The position numbers were made by a program, and so were the translations under genes. DNA of 40,036 nucleotides from a virus. The stretch spans positions 1 through 40,036 of the IMG/VR virus record IMGVR_UViG_3300044727_000119. One strand, 5' to 3'. Of this stretch, positions 24,926 through 31,267 are shown piece by piece. Position 1 is the stretch's first letter. Each line of letters begins with the position of its first letter. Below the pieces are notes generated by a model. The model made no database searches. It was not told where the DNA came from and saw only the letters and a program-made list of their open reading frames with translations.

Positions 24926-25149
24926 GGCGCCCACCTTACACCCAGCTTTCCCCTGATCCCGCCGCAACTCAGGCAAACGGCGGCAGGTGAAACAGGGCCG
25001 CCACGCTGAGGTAGGCCGCCCCGACCTTCCCGTAGGCGATCAGCTCGCCTCTCCAAGACGCCGGTTTGACGAAGCCCCGTAGGACGCGCCGATTGGCTCG
25101 GGCGAGTTTCGCGGAACACGTCGGCGAAGGCAGCGGTCACGCCCTGCAT
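24922..25149 (-). CDS. Opposite-strand ORF, possibly frameshifted
   Basis: The annotated frame starts at ATG 25149 with GAGG upstream and gives 75 residues, ending in a GTGA overlap with the next - strand gene. The first dozen codons are GC3-rich but the rest is not. The +1 frame from about 25136 to 24969 instead reads as a well-formed protein (ANRRVLRGFVKPASWRGELI, then YGKVGAAYLSVAALFHLPPF) with GC-rich third positions, yet it has no start codon. Either a frameshift (natural or a sequencing error) joins them, or one frame is spurious. Keep both possibilities. Confidence 0.35.
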   Translation of the reverse strand: MQGVTAAFADVFRETRPSQSARPTGLRQTGVLERRADRLREGRGGLPQRGGPVSPAAVCLSCGGIRGKLGVRWAP

Positions 25150-25223
25150 CTTACCTCGCCCCTCTTCCTGATCCTCGCCGCCAAGTAGCGCGGCTTCCAT
25201 AATCGAATGAAAGGAATCCGCCG

Positions 25224-26123
25224 ATGCTGGCGAACCTCCGCGAGCGCCTTCGCGCCCTCTCGCACACCCTTGGAATCCAGGCAGCCCTCCGTGACAGGGC
25301 GGTGCGCCGAATGCGATCGCGCCACGCCGAAAAGACCGGGCACGAAGAGGTGCTGGAGCGGCTACAGGACGAAGCCGATGCGCTCTGGAAGCGAGCCAGG
25401 TCTCTGCGCCAGGCCGGTCAAACCGCGCGCGCCGAAGAAGGTCGGCGCAAAGCCCTCCGTAAGGACAAGGCTGTGCAGAAGCGCAAAGTCCGCCGCGATC
25501 GCACCGAGGCGAAGGCGATCACCTGGAAGCAGCGGGCCCGAGACAAGACGAAGCTGATCGCGGGCATCCACGAGGACATCGAGGCCGTGCAGAAAGAGAT
25601 GGCCAAGTACGGGCCGACGGTCCACCTGGAGGACAACAAGGTCACTGGCGGCACCTTCAAAGAGCGCTGGATCCTCTCCAACCTGACCGCGGTCACCTGC
25701 TGCAACAACGGTCGCCGTCGCAACGCCTACTCCCAGGGCGGCACGCCGGACATCCGGCATCCGTTCGGGCCTGGCCCAGCCGCCGGCCGGCGTGACGACT
25801 GCTCCAGCTACACGACCTCGCAAGCTCTCGCAACCGGTGCCGATGATCCCAACGGGGAGGACTTCTCGGGCTCGGGTTACACCGGCACGCTGGTGCTGGC
25901 GATGGGGGGGTGGCGCGAAGCCACGCTCGTCGAGATGATCCGGGCGGGGCAGGGCTACATCGTCTACGGGTCGGGAGCAGGCCACCACGTCGAGTGCTAC
26001 TGCCCGAGCGTGAGCGACCGCTACCGCACGGTCGGGCACGGCTCTGCCCCCGTCGACTTCGGCACCGTCCACCTGTTCGGGTCGGGCGAAGTCGAGCGCT
26101 ACTTCATCTACGACCCCGAGTAA
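25224..26123 (+). CDS. Endolysin, CHAP/NlpC-like
   Basis: This 299-residue protein degrades the cell wall at lysis. Residues 1-120 are a charged coiled coil with many Arg and Lys. The catalytic domain spans about 175-299. It contains RRDDCSSYTTSQA with Cys193 as likely nucleophile and GSGAGHHVECY with His254 or His255 as base, followed by a strand with VGHGSAP. That order (Cys, then His about 60 residues later) is shared by CHAP and NlpC/P60 amidases and endopeptidases. The start ATG has AAAGGAAT upstream. The holin gene follows 22 bases later, which is the typical lysis pair. No signal peptide is visible, so release should depend on the holin. Confidence 0.8.
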   Translation: MLANLRERLRALSHTLGIQAALRDRAVRRMRSRHAEKTGHEEVLERLQDEADALWKRARSLRQAGQTARAEEGRRKALRKDKAVQKRKVRRDRTEAKAITWKQRARDKTKLIAGIHEDIEAVQKEMAKYGPTVHLEDNKVTGGTFKERWILSNLTAVTCCNNGRRRNAYSQGGTPDIRHPFGPGPAAGRRDDCSSYTTSQALATGADDPNGEDFSGSGYTGTLVLAMGGWREATLVEMIRAGQGYIVYGSGAGHHVECYCPSVSDRYRTVGHGSAPVDFGTVHLFGSGEVERYFIYDPE

Positions 26124-26145
26124 CCCCCAACGAAAGGAGGGGTCG

Positions 26146-26355
26146 ATGACCCCTGACACGTACACCGAGGCCACGAGCCTCTTTCCCAAGCTTGGCCGGT
26201 ACCGCAAGCTGGTCGTCTCGCTGCTGACCACGGCGACGCCGTTCGTGATCTGGCTGGTGAGCTCGCCCCAGTCGGCAGCCGCGATCGTCGCCGCTTCGCT
26301 CGGCTTCGTGCTGGCGAACTTCGGGGTCTACAAGATCCCCAACGAGCCGGAGTAG
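26146..26355 (+). CDS. Holin
   Basis: This 69-residue protein has two hydrophobic segments: LVVSLLTTATPFVIWLV and AAAIVAASLGFVLANFGVY. The ending FGVYKIPNEPE closely resembles the C-termini of actinobacteriophage holins. Holins form membrane lesions that let the endolysin out. ATG follows AAAGGAGGGG, a very strong ribosome site. It is the last gene of the late operon, ahead of a hairpin pair and a strong terminator. Confidence 0.8.
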   Translation: MTPDTYTEATSLFPKLGRYRKLVVSLLTTATPFVIWLVSSPQSAAAIVAASLGFVLANFGVYKIPNEPE

Positions 26356-26406
26356 CCGCCTTACAGCAAGGTATTCAGAGCGGTGTAGTGTCCAAGCCGC
26401 CGAGTC

Positions 26407-26447
26407 GTTGCGACGCCAGCCCCTGGTTGATCATTTGGCGTCGCGAC
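26407..26447 (+). other. Imperfect 12-bp stem-loop after holin
   Basis: GTTGCGACGCCA at 26407-26418 pairs with TGGCGTCGCGAC at 26436-26447 with one mismatch and a 17-base loop. It lies directly before the terminator and does not fit a tRNA. It could stabilise the 3' end of the late mRNA or be part of a small RNA. Confidence 0.45.
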
Positions 26448-26460
26448 AGGTTCCCTGTTA

Positions 26461-26507
26461 AAAGCCCTCGTCTCCCTGTCCCTGGGGGAGACGAGGGCTT
26501 TTTTTGT
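26461..26507 (+). terminator. Strong intrinsic terminator of the late operon
   Basis: A perfect 16-bp stem is formed by 26461-26476 and 26486-26501 around a 9-base loop, followed by a run of T on the + strand. The stem is GC-rich (GCCCTCGTCTCCC arm). This is a textbook Rho-independent terminator ending the late operon after the holin. Confidence 0.9.
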
Positions 26508-26574
26508 TGCCAACTTTCAGTGATGGAGATATCTACACCTCTCAAGGCTTCTTTTCATAAAGTGCCGCGCCGTG

Positions 26575-27468
26575 ATGGGCAAAGCTGAATATCGACAGTT
26601 GGCTGACGGGCTGACTGCACGCGTCGCGCCCGTGTGGTCAGAGGAGAAGTTGATGATTCTCGAGGCCTACTTGAAGGCCTTCGCCAAGGCGTGCACGAAG
26701 GTCGGGGGCTGGTATGCCCTTGATCTGTTTGCCGGCAGTGGAGGTAACTGGTCACAGGTCAGAGAAGTGGAGCGGCTGAGCTCACCGCAGATTGCCCTGC
26801 AGGCGGGAGAGCCGAAGGCCGTGAAAGTAGTCGCAGCTGAGAGCGCGGGGCGGCTCCATTCGGCGCTGGAGGCCCGGACGGAGGCCTACGGGGACAGGAT
26901 CGTGCTGTTTAAGGAGGACGCGAATCGCGCCGTCGATCGCATGCTGCGAGCAATCCCGGTCAAGGCGCCCACCTTCGCCTTTCTGGATCCAGAGGGCTCA
27001 GAGCTTGACTGGCAGACCGTTCATGCAATAGCCGACCACAAGCGCGGCCATAGTCGAACCAAGATCGAGCAGTTGATTCTCTTTCCGACCGATACCGGCT
27101 TCATGCGCCTGGCACCCGAGCGTCCTGAGTATGTGACGAGGATCTTTGGGAACGAGGATTGGATGGAGATTTACGAGAGGCGGGTTGCCAACAAGCTTTC
27201 TCCCGACCAGGCCCGCGGGCTGTACGTCCAGCTCTATGGGCGAGGGCTACGGCGGCTCGGCTACGACGTCGTGCTCGATCGGCAAATCACCAAGGACAAC
27301 GGGCAACCGATGTACTTCCTGATCTTCGCAACCGACCACAGTGCCGGCGAGCGCATCATGGACCACTGCTTCAACCAGGTGCGCGTCCGAGTGGCGGAGG
27401 AGCTGGGGCAAGGCCAGCTCTTTACCCTTCCGGAGGCGCCTCGGCGAAAGCGCCTAGACGAGGGTTAG
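26575..27468 (+). CDS. tcmP: Three-Cys-motif partner protein TcmP
   Basis: This 297-residue protein belongs to the TcmP family, whose members are named for their repeated pairing with three-Cys-motif proteins. Residues 45-60 carry a methyltransferase-like glycine loop (WYALDLFAGSGGN), and the motif FAFLDPEGSELDW near 140 fits the catalytic-strand region of Rossmann-fold enzymes. The C-terminal part (RGLRRLGYDVVLDRQITKD, then YFLIFATDHSAG) is family-typical. It may be an S-adenosylmethionine-dependent enzyme acting on nucleic acid, but the substrate is not established. The GTG three bases upstream of the ATG is an alternative start, and no strong ribosome site is visible. Its 3' end overlaps the convergent partner gene by 15 bases. 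Confidence 0.85.
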   Translation: MGKAEYRQLADGLTARVAPVWSEEKLMILEAYLKAFAKACTKVGGWYALDLFAGSGGNWSQVREVERLSSPQIALQAGEPKAVKVVAAESAGRLHSALEARTEAYGDRIVLFKEDANRAVDRMLRAIPVKAPTFAFLDPEGSELDWQTVHAIADHKRGHSRTKIEQLILFPTDTGFMRLAPERPEYVTRIFGNEDWMEIYERRVANKLSPDQARGLYVQLYGRGLRRLGYDVVLDRQITKDNGQPMYFLIFATDHSAGERIMDHCFNQVRVRVAEELGQGQLFTLPEAPRRKRLDEG

Positions 27469-28185
27469 GGCTGCGGCGCGGTGAGGCATGGCATCGTGCG
27501 TCGTGCCTTCGAGCTGGCGACCGCCGGACTTTGGGCGGAACCCTCCCCACTGCTTGAAGAAAAAGGCGACGTTCGCGTTATGACAACGGTCACGAAGGTC
27601 GACCAGCCACTCTTCTTTCACCTGCCGATGTGCGGGGCCTGACTCGCCACCTGCGATCAGCCAGTGGATCCCATCGAGGTCAAGGTCTTCGAGTGGGCCG
27701 AGCAGAGGCTCGGCTGAAATGAAGCGCACGGCGGCTGGCACCTGGCGCAGGCAATCGGCCCGGTCTACGAACCGCCGATTCTCGATGCTCACGCCCATCC
27801 AGACGTTGCCGGGCCAAGGAAGGTCAGGCGCGATCTCGGCGAGCCTCTCATGGCGCTTGGTCAGGATCTGGAAGGTGTGGCGCTCCGCCCGGACCATCAC
27901 ATCGAAGACCCGCGAGATGTAGTCGAATGGGACGTCCTCATGGAAGAGGTCCGACATCGAATTGACGAAGACCATCCGAGGGCGCTTCCAGCGCATTGGC
28001 ATCTCTAGCCGCTGAGGCCAAAGTTTTAGGTCGAAACCCTGCTCGTAAGCGTGGCCGGGCACGCCTCGCCACCGCTCGGCAAATGCTTTCGCGTAGCAGT
28101 GGGCACAGCCCGGCGAAACCTCATCGCAGCCGGTTACAGGGTTCCAGGTTGACTCGGTCCACTCGATCGTGCTCCGGTCAGCCAT
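27454..28185 (-). CDS. Three-Cys-motif protein, DUF5131 (phage Gp37/Gp68)
   Basis: This 243-residue protein opens ADRSTIEWTESTWNPVTGC and then SPGCAHCYA, giving three cysteines at 20, 27 and 30 (C-x6-C-x2-C). The family is related in sequence style to radical-SAM/photoproduct-lyase-type enzymes, so an iron-sulphur cluster is likely. Further family marks are LKLWPQRLEMPMRWKRPRMV and FVNSMSDLFHEDVPF, plus GGESGPAHR and FFFKQWGG near the end. Its function is not established in the literature I know. The pairing with TcmP is the reason for the family name. Here the pair is convergent with a 15-base overlap, so either two promoters drive them or antisense regulation occurs. Confidence 0.88.
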   Translation of the reverse strand: MADRSTIEWTESTWNPVTGCDEVSPGCAHCYAKAFAERWRGVPGHAYEQGFDLKLWPQRLEMPMRWKRPRMVFVNSMSDLFHEDVPFDYISRVFDVMVRAERHTFQILTKRHERLAEIAPDLPWPGNVWMGVSIENRRFVDRADCLRQVPAAVRFISAEPLLGPLEDLDLDGIHWLIAGGESGPAHRQVKEEWLVDLRDRCHNANVAFFFKQWGGFRPKSGGRQLEGTTHDAMPHRAAALTLV

Positions 28186-28428
28186 CCCTCCATTCTAGAG
28201 ATCGGTCCCGACCAATCGGCGGTGCCTCACTGGTCGGAGCCGCTGCCGCGGAAGCGATTACTGCCGTCCCCTCTCAGTGGACCAAAGTTCCTTGACAGAA
28301 GGCTCTTCGACCCCCGATACTGCCGCAGTCTCTTAAAGAGACCTCGTGCAAAGTATGCTCTCGTCCCTAAATAGAAATGGTCCCCGCATCGCGCAAACGA
28401 CCGGGGACCCGGAGCCAAGGAGCAGACC
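28186..28428. promoter_or_regulatory. Divergent regulatory gap upstream of secreted protein
   Basis: This gap serves the - strand three-Cys gene and the + strand cargo operon. A + strand promoter candidate has TTGACA (28292-28297), 18-base spacer and GATACT (28316-28321), predicting a start near 28328. A perfect palindrome with 7-base arms, GTCTCTTAAAGAGAC (28328-28342), sits at that start and is a good operator candidate. An 8-bp hairpin follows at 28379-28409, close to the TTG and its AAGGAG site. Confidence 0.55.
28379..28409 (+). other. 8-bp hairpin before secreted protein gene
   Basis: GGTCCCCG and CGGGGACC form an 8-bp stem with a 15-base loop just upstream of the ribosome site of the TTG at 28429. 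It is a possible attenuator, but without a U-tract it may be a translational or stabilising element. Confidence 0.45.
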
Positions 28429-28872
28429 TTGACCCAGCAGGGAAGTTATTCAGATTCGGCGCGGGTTGCCCTGATCGTGCAGGTTGTGATCGCCAGCCTC
28501 CTCGCAGCGGCCTGGGTGGCGATCATGCCCAGCACTGCATCCGCAGATTCCTTTGCAGGGCACGTCCGCATACATCACACCTCTTGCTGTGGCCAGCAGG
28601 TCGCGGTCTTCAAGGCTTTCGGCCAAAGCGAAGTTGCGTATCGGGTCTGCCTAATCCGCCCAAGCGGCGAACGAAAGTGCCGAATCATGAGAACCGGTGC
28701 GGCTGGGTCACCTTCCCGAGCGACCTTCATCAACGCCGGCGTTGGCGTGCATCGGGTGATCTGGAAGGTAGGTGGTCGGCTCGTGGATAGCGACCGCTAT
28801 GTCGTGGTGGTGGAGCAGGACTTCCGGAGGCGCCTTCCGGCGAGAGCCGAGGAGGTCCGAACCGATGCCTGA
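28429..28872 (+). CDS. Secreted beta-rich protein (cargo)
   Basis: This 147-residue protein has an N-terminal signal peptide (about 1-40): a short polar start, hydrophobic VALIVQVVIASLLAAAWVA and a small-residue end (STASADSF) that fits a signal peptidase site. The mature part of about 100 residues has even strands and four cysteines (HHTSCCGQQ, VCLIRPSGERKC), consistent with a disulphide-linked Ig-like domain. The start is TTG with AAGGAG upstream. The stop overlaps the methyltransferase start by eight bases. Expression into the host envelope or outside suggests lysogenic conversion. Not recognised as a named family. Confidence 0.7.
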   Translation: MTQQGSYSDSARVALIVQVVIASLLAAAWVAIMPSTASADSFAGHVRIHHTSCCGQQVAVFKAFGQSEVAYRVCLIRPSGERKCRIMRTGAAGSPSRATFINAGVGVHRVIWKVGGRLVDSDRYVVVVEQDFRRRLPARAEEVRTDA

Positions 28873-29677
28873 TCAGATTTCAGATTCAGCTCGAGAGGCC
28901 TACGACACCCTCGCGCCTGCCTATGACGAATTCAACATCGAGGGCGCATACGAGCACTGGCTTGGCGATGTACTTGTGCCTGAGTTGGCCAAGCATGGGT
29001 TGAAAGTTGGTCGTGTGCTGGACGTTGGCTGTGGGACCGGCCATGCTTTCGATCCTCTTCTGAGTCGTGGCTGGGAGGTCTTCGGCGTTGACGGATCGGC
29101 GGCGATGCTCCGAGAAGCCGCCAAAAATCGGGCTGCTTCCCTTGTCGACGGTCCGGTGCCACTCGCCCAATTCGACGCACGCGAACTGCCGAAGTATCGG
29201 GAGCCTTTCGATTTGGTCATCCTCCTGAACGACGTCGTCAATTGCCTGACGGAGGACGGCGACCTCGAGCGATGCTTTGACGGCGTGGCGAGGAACCTTT
29301 CGCCGACCGGGTTGGTCTGCTTCGACGCGAACAACCTGAGCCTCTACGAAAGCGAGTGGCTCGCAGGTAGCGCGGGTGCGATGACCCAGAGCAGGGGATG
29401 GAACTGGACTGCCCTCACCCGGGAGGCGGTGCCCGGTGGGATCTTCGAGGTCGAACTTGGGGCCGAGGGCGTCGATGTGAGCCTTCATCGCCAGAGACAT
29501 TGGCCGCGGCCTGCCATCGAAGCGGCGCTCACCACTGCAGGCCTTCGAGTTTGTGCGGTGCTGGGGCAGCGCGAGAATGACGGCCGCGTCCTTCTGGGAA
29601 GCCGACCCGACGAAGTTAGGCACCACAAGATGGTCTTTGTCGCCGGGTCGGCACAAGAGGTCAGGAACCTTTCGTGA
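28865..29677 (+). CDS. Class I SAM-dependent methyltransferase (cargo)
   Basis: This 270-residue enzyme contains the SAM-binding motif VLDVGCGTG near residues 51-59, then FGVDGSAAMLREA for motif II, QFDARELP and FDLVILLNDVVNCL for motifs III and IV. It is a typical small-molecule type methyltransferase of the class I Rossmann fold. The C-terminal part (GGIFEVELGAEGVDVS, FVAGSAQEVR) is less conserved. Start ATG lies inside the end of the secreted protein gene. The stop overlaps a small gene by four bases (GTGA). Substrate unknown; the clustering with a secreted protein and a regulator suggests a small operon acquired from a bacterial chromosome. Confidence 0.85.
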   Translation: MPDQISDSAREAYDTLAPAYDEFNIEGAYEHWLGDVLVPELAKHGLKVGRVLDVGCGTGHAFDPLLSRGWEVFGVDGSAAMLREAAKNRAASLVDGPVPLAQFDARELPKYREPFDLVILLNDVVNCLTEDGDLERCFDGVARNLSPTGLVCFDANNLSLYESEWLAGSAGAMTQSRGWNWTALTREAVPGGIFEVELGAEGVDVSLHRQRHWPRPAIEAALTTAGLRVCAVLGQRENDGRVLLGSRPDEVRHHKMVFVAGSAQEVRNLS

Positions 29678-29832
29678 TCGAACTCGCCGGAATTATCGCG
29701 GCAGCATTGCCGAGCGTCATCTGTGTCACCTCCCTCCGGACTCGCTTGGACTCTCAGTCCACTAATCGAGTCGGATGGAGCGACGCGGTAAATCAATCGC
29801 TAAAGTCTCAATACTCAAGGAACTGTGTATGA
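29674..29832 (+). CDS. 52-residue peptide linking methyltransferase and regulator
   Basis: This ORF starts with a GTG in a GTGA overlap with the methyltransferase stop and ends with a TGA in an ATGA overlap with the regulator start. It reads MIELAGIIAAALPSVICVTS, then a polar segment (DSQSTNRVGWSDAVNQSLKS). The first 20 residues are hydrophobic and could be a membrane helix. It is too short for typical gene finders. Two four-base overlaps are strong evidence for a real translated gene. Family and role unknown. Confidence 0.5.
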   Translation: MIELAGIIAAALPSVICVTSLRTRLDSQSTNRVGWSDAVNQSLKSQYSRNCV

Positions 29833-30431
29833 ATAGGCCCGTGGACTCAAAAGTGAAACAGCGGAAAGCGGGGTGTGGGCGGGTTGCAGCGATGGCGCAC
29901 CCGGTCCGGGCGGCGACTCTTCGCTACCTGCATTCGCACGGCACCGCTAATCCCCAGGAGGTTGCCGACGCGCTCGGCGAGGACGTGTCGAATGTCAGCT
30001 ACCACATGAAACGCCTGGTTGAGTTGGACTGCGCAGAGTTGGTGAGCCTTGAGCCCGTGCGAGGGGCGGTGAAGCACATCTACCGGGCGGTTCAGGGCCA
30101 CCTCGTAGAGACCGGTGATTGGGAGCACCTCCCGGACGGGGTGAAGCAAAGCAACGTTGTCGAATGCGGGGAGCTCGTCTTCGACGATTTCCGTACGGCC
30201 TTGAACGCCGGGACGATCGGCCGGCCGGATGATGAGACCTTTGCAGTGATCCACTATCCGATGCGCGGCCTGGACAGAGAGGGCCTCAAAGAAGTTGTCG
30301 AGATCGCCGAACGGGCATATCGCGCAGCCGAGGAAGTTCCAGAGCGTTGTCTCGAGCGAATGGAAAAAAGCGGCGAGGAGCCGATACGGGTCTCCTTCTC
30401 GCAGCTCGCGTTCGAGGTGCCGCACTTCTAA
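29829..30431 (+). CDS. ArsR-type winged-helix transcriptional regulator
   Basis: This 200-residue DNA-binding protein has a winged helix-turn-helix at about residues 20-95: AMAHPVRAATLRYLHSHG, then PQEVADALGEDVSNVSYHMK as helix-turn-helix and VRGAVKHIYRAV as the wing. No metal-binding CxxC motif is visible. The C-terminal half may bind a ligand or dimerise. The style (a regulator with this HPVRxxxLRxL motif) is common in Thermoleophilia. Start ATG has AAGGAA upstream. It probably regulates the four-gene cargo operon, perhaps through the palindrome at 28328. Confidence 0.8.
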   Translation: MNRPVDSKVKQRKAGCGRVAAMAHPVRAATLRYLHSHGTANPQEVADALGEDVSNVSYHMKRLVELDCAELVSLEPVRGAVKHIYRAVQGHLVETGDWEHLPDGVKQSNVVECGELVFDDFRTALNAGTIGRPDDETFAVIHYPMRGLDREGLKEVVEIAERAYRAAEEVPERCLERMEKSGEEPIRVSFSQLAFEVPHF

Positions 30432-30468
30432 CGACGCTGTCACTGGAGGTAATTCCAGCGCAGAAAAG

Positions 30469-30496
30469 TTGACATCCGTCGCTGACCTTCTACAGA
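30469..30496 (+). promoter_or_regulatory. Promoter candidate in repressor region
   Basis: TTGACA at 30469-30474, a 16-base spacer and TACAGA at 30491-30496 form a plausible + strand promoter that would feed the ORF at 30548. The -35 is perfect, the -10 is weak. Confidence 0.4.
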
Positions 30497-30547
30497 CTCC
30501 CGTTTGCTGCAGCGGTGTAGAGCAAACAGGGGAAAGGGAGGCAACGA

Positions 30548-30913
30548 GTGGTGCTCAATGGCGGGTCAGCCGATGGAAGCGAGGCCGAGTCGGAGCAGCG
30601 TGGCAATTTCTTGGCCGATAGTTGCTCGCCTCCCAACGATCTCGGCCTCGCTTCCATCGGCCTACCTCCACCCATTTCCCTGGCTGCATCAGCCCAGGCA
30701 GAACGCCAAGAGCTCGCCCTTGCCCTAGCGGCGAGTCGAAAGCTTAGGAATTCGAGACTGCTACCGCCGCACGCTAAGGATGCGGTTGAGGCTTTCGTAG
30801 ATCTTCTAGCTCACTACGCACCTGAGAGATCGTTGACAGTAATACCGAACGCTGAGCCTTCAGCTCACCAAGTTGGTCGTCCGGTAGCTGCGCCACGGCA
30901 GCGCCTTCCCTAA
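30548..30913 (+). CDS. Doubtful ORF overlapping the repressor tail
   Basis: A GTG with GGGAGG upstream and a candidate promoter starts a 121-residue frame. Part reads like a helix (ERQELALALAASRKL, then LLPPHAKDAVEAFVDLLAHY) but the rest is low-complexity, and it overlaps 140 bases of the - strand repressor-like gene. A perfect 21-bp inverted repeat lies inside it. It may be a small antitoxin-like or spurious ORF. I keep it only as a possibility. Confidence 0.3.
   Translation: MVLNGGSADGSEAESEQRGNFLADSCSPPNDLGLASIGLPPPISLAASAQAERQELALALAASRKLRNSRLLPPHAKDAVEAFVDLLAHYAPERSLTVIPNAEPSAHQVGRPVAAPRQRLP
30569..30661. repeat. Perfect 21-bp inverted repeat, 51 bases apart
   Basis: The segment 30569-30589 (GCCGATGGAAGCGAGGCC then GAG) is the exact reverse complement of 30641-30661. 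The spacer is 51 bases. Transcribed, it would form a long stem-loop. It lies in the gap between cargo and repressor-like genes and may be a regulatory RNA, a protein-binding site or a remnant of a mobile element end. Confidence 0.85.
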
Positions 30914-31157
30914 GTAGCGAGCGCCAGTCGGCGACCTCAAACCAGTCAGCGCCGACTCCGAGGATCTCGCCTAAGGCAAGAGACAGGGGTCTGGATGGCT
31001 CGGCCTTGTCACCAGGTCGCCCTGGGCGTGAAGCCGCCTCTTGCCCGAACTTCCAGTCAGGTCCAGCGAGGATCCGATCGACCTCGGTCAGGGTGGTCGC
31101 GTTTAAGGCGACGGCGGCGTCGACCCGTCGTTTGTATTCGTCCTTACTTAAGGGCAT
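30774..31157 (-). CDS. Repressor-like DNA-binding protein
   Basis: This 127-residue protein is transcribed leftward from a shared control region opposite the early operon, the classic place for an immunity repressor. It starts MPLSKDEYKRRVDAAVALNA and has a helical DNA-binding-type region (TLTEVDRILAGPDWKFGQ, GRPGDKAEPSRPLSLALGE then ILGVGADWFEVADWRSLL), similar to lambda-style helix-turn-helix with a Trp-rich end. A C-terminal helical tail (LSTISQVRSELEDLRK) could dimerise. No ribosome site is obvious; TATTCC seven bases upstream of the ATG fits a leaderless start. Function is inferred from position and helical layout. Confidence 0.55.
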   Translation of the reverse strand: MPLSKDEYKRRVDAAVALNATTLTEVDRILAGPDWKFGQEAASRPGRPGDKAEPSRPLSLALGEILGVGADWFEVADWRSLLREGAAVAQLPDDQLGELKAQRSVLLSTISQVRSELEDLRKPQPHP

Positions 31158-31182
31158 TTGCGCAGGAATAGCAGGGAAATGC

Positions 31183-31267
31183 TCGACGTGACCCGGCAGA
31201 TATCGACATGACTTGACAAATGTCGACAGAGCTTGCTACTTTGTCGATATGACTTCGACCAGATCGA
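31183..31267. promoter_or_regulatory. Phased TCGA operator array
   Basis: Five TCGA-centred boxes lie at 31183, 31203, 31223, 31244 and 31264, that is 20, 20, 21 and 20 bases apart. The middle three are strongest (ATATCGACAT, TGTCGACA, TTGTCGATAT). A spacing of two helical turns would place bound dimers on one face of the DNA. The array covers the rightward promoter and the start of the first XRE gene, so it should be the repressor operator. Confidence 0.6.
31213..31242 (+). promoter_or_regulatory. Rightward early promoter, leaderless start
   Basis: TTGACA at 31213-31218, an 18-base spacer and TACTTT at 31237-31242 form the promoter. The ATG at 31249 is seven bases after the -10, so the mRNA probably starts at the A of ATG. 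Operator boxes overlap the spacer and -10, suitable for repression. Confidence 0.6.

Noticed and set aside
26380-26460. Possible tRNA after the holin
   Set aside because: The stem-loop does not give a cloverleaf; no T-loop consensus or proper anticodon arm.
26356-26460. Possible attP site
   Set aside because: No integrase is in the window and no repeat core or tRNA 3' end is visible, so it cannot be supported.
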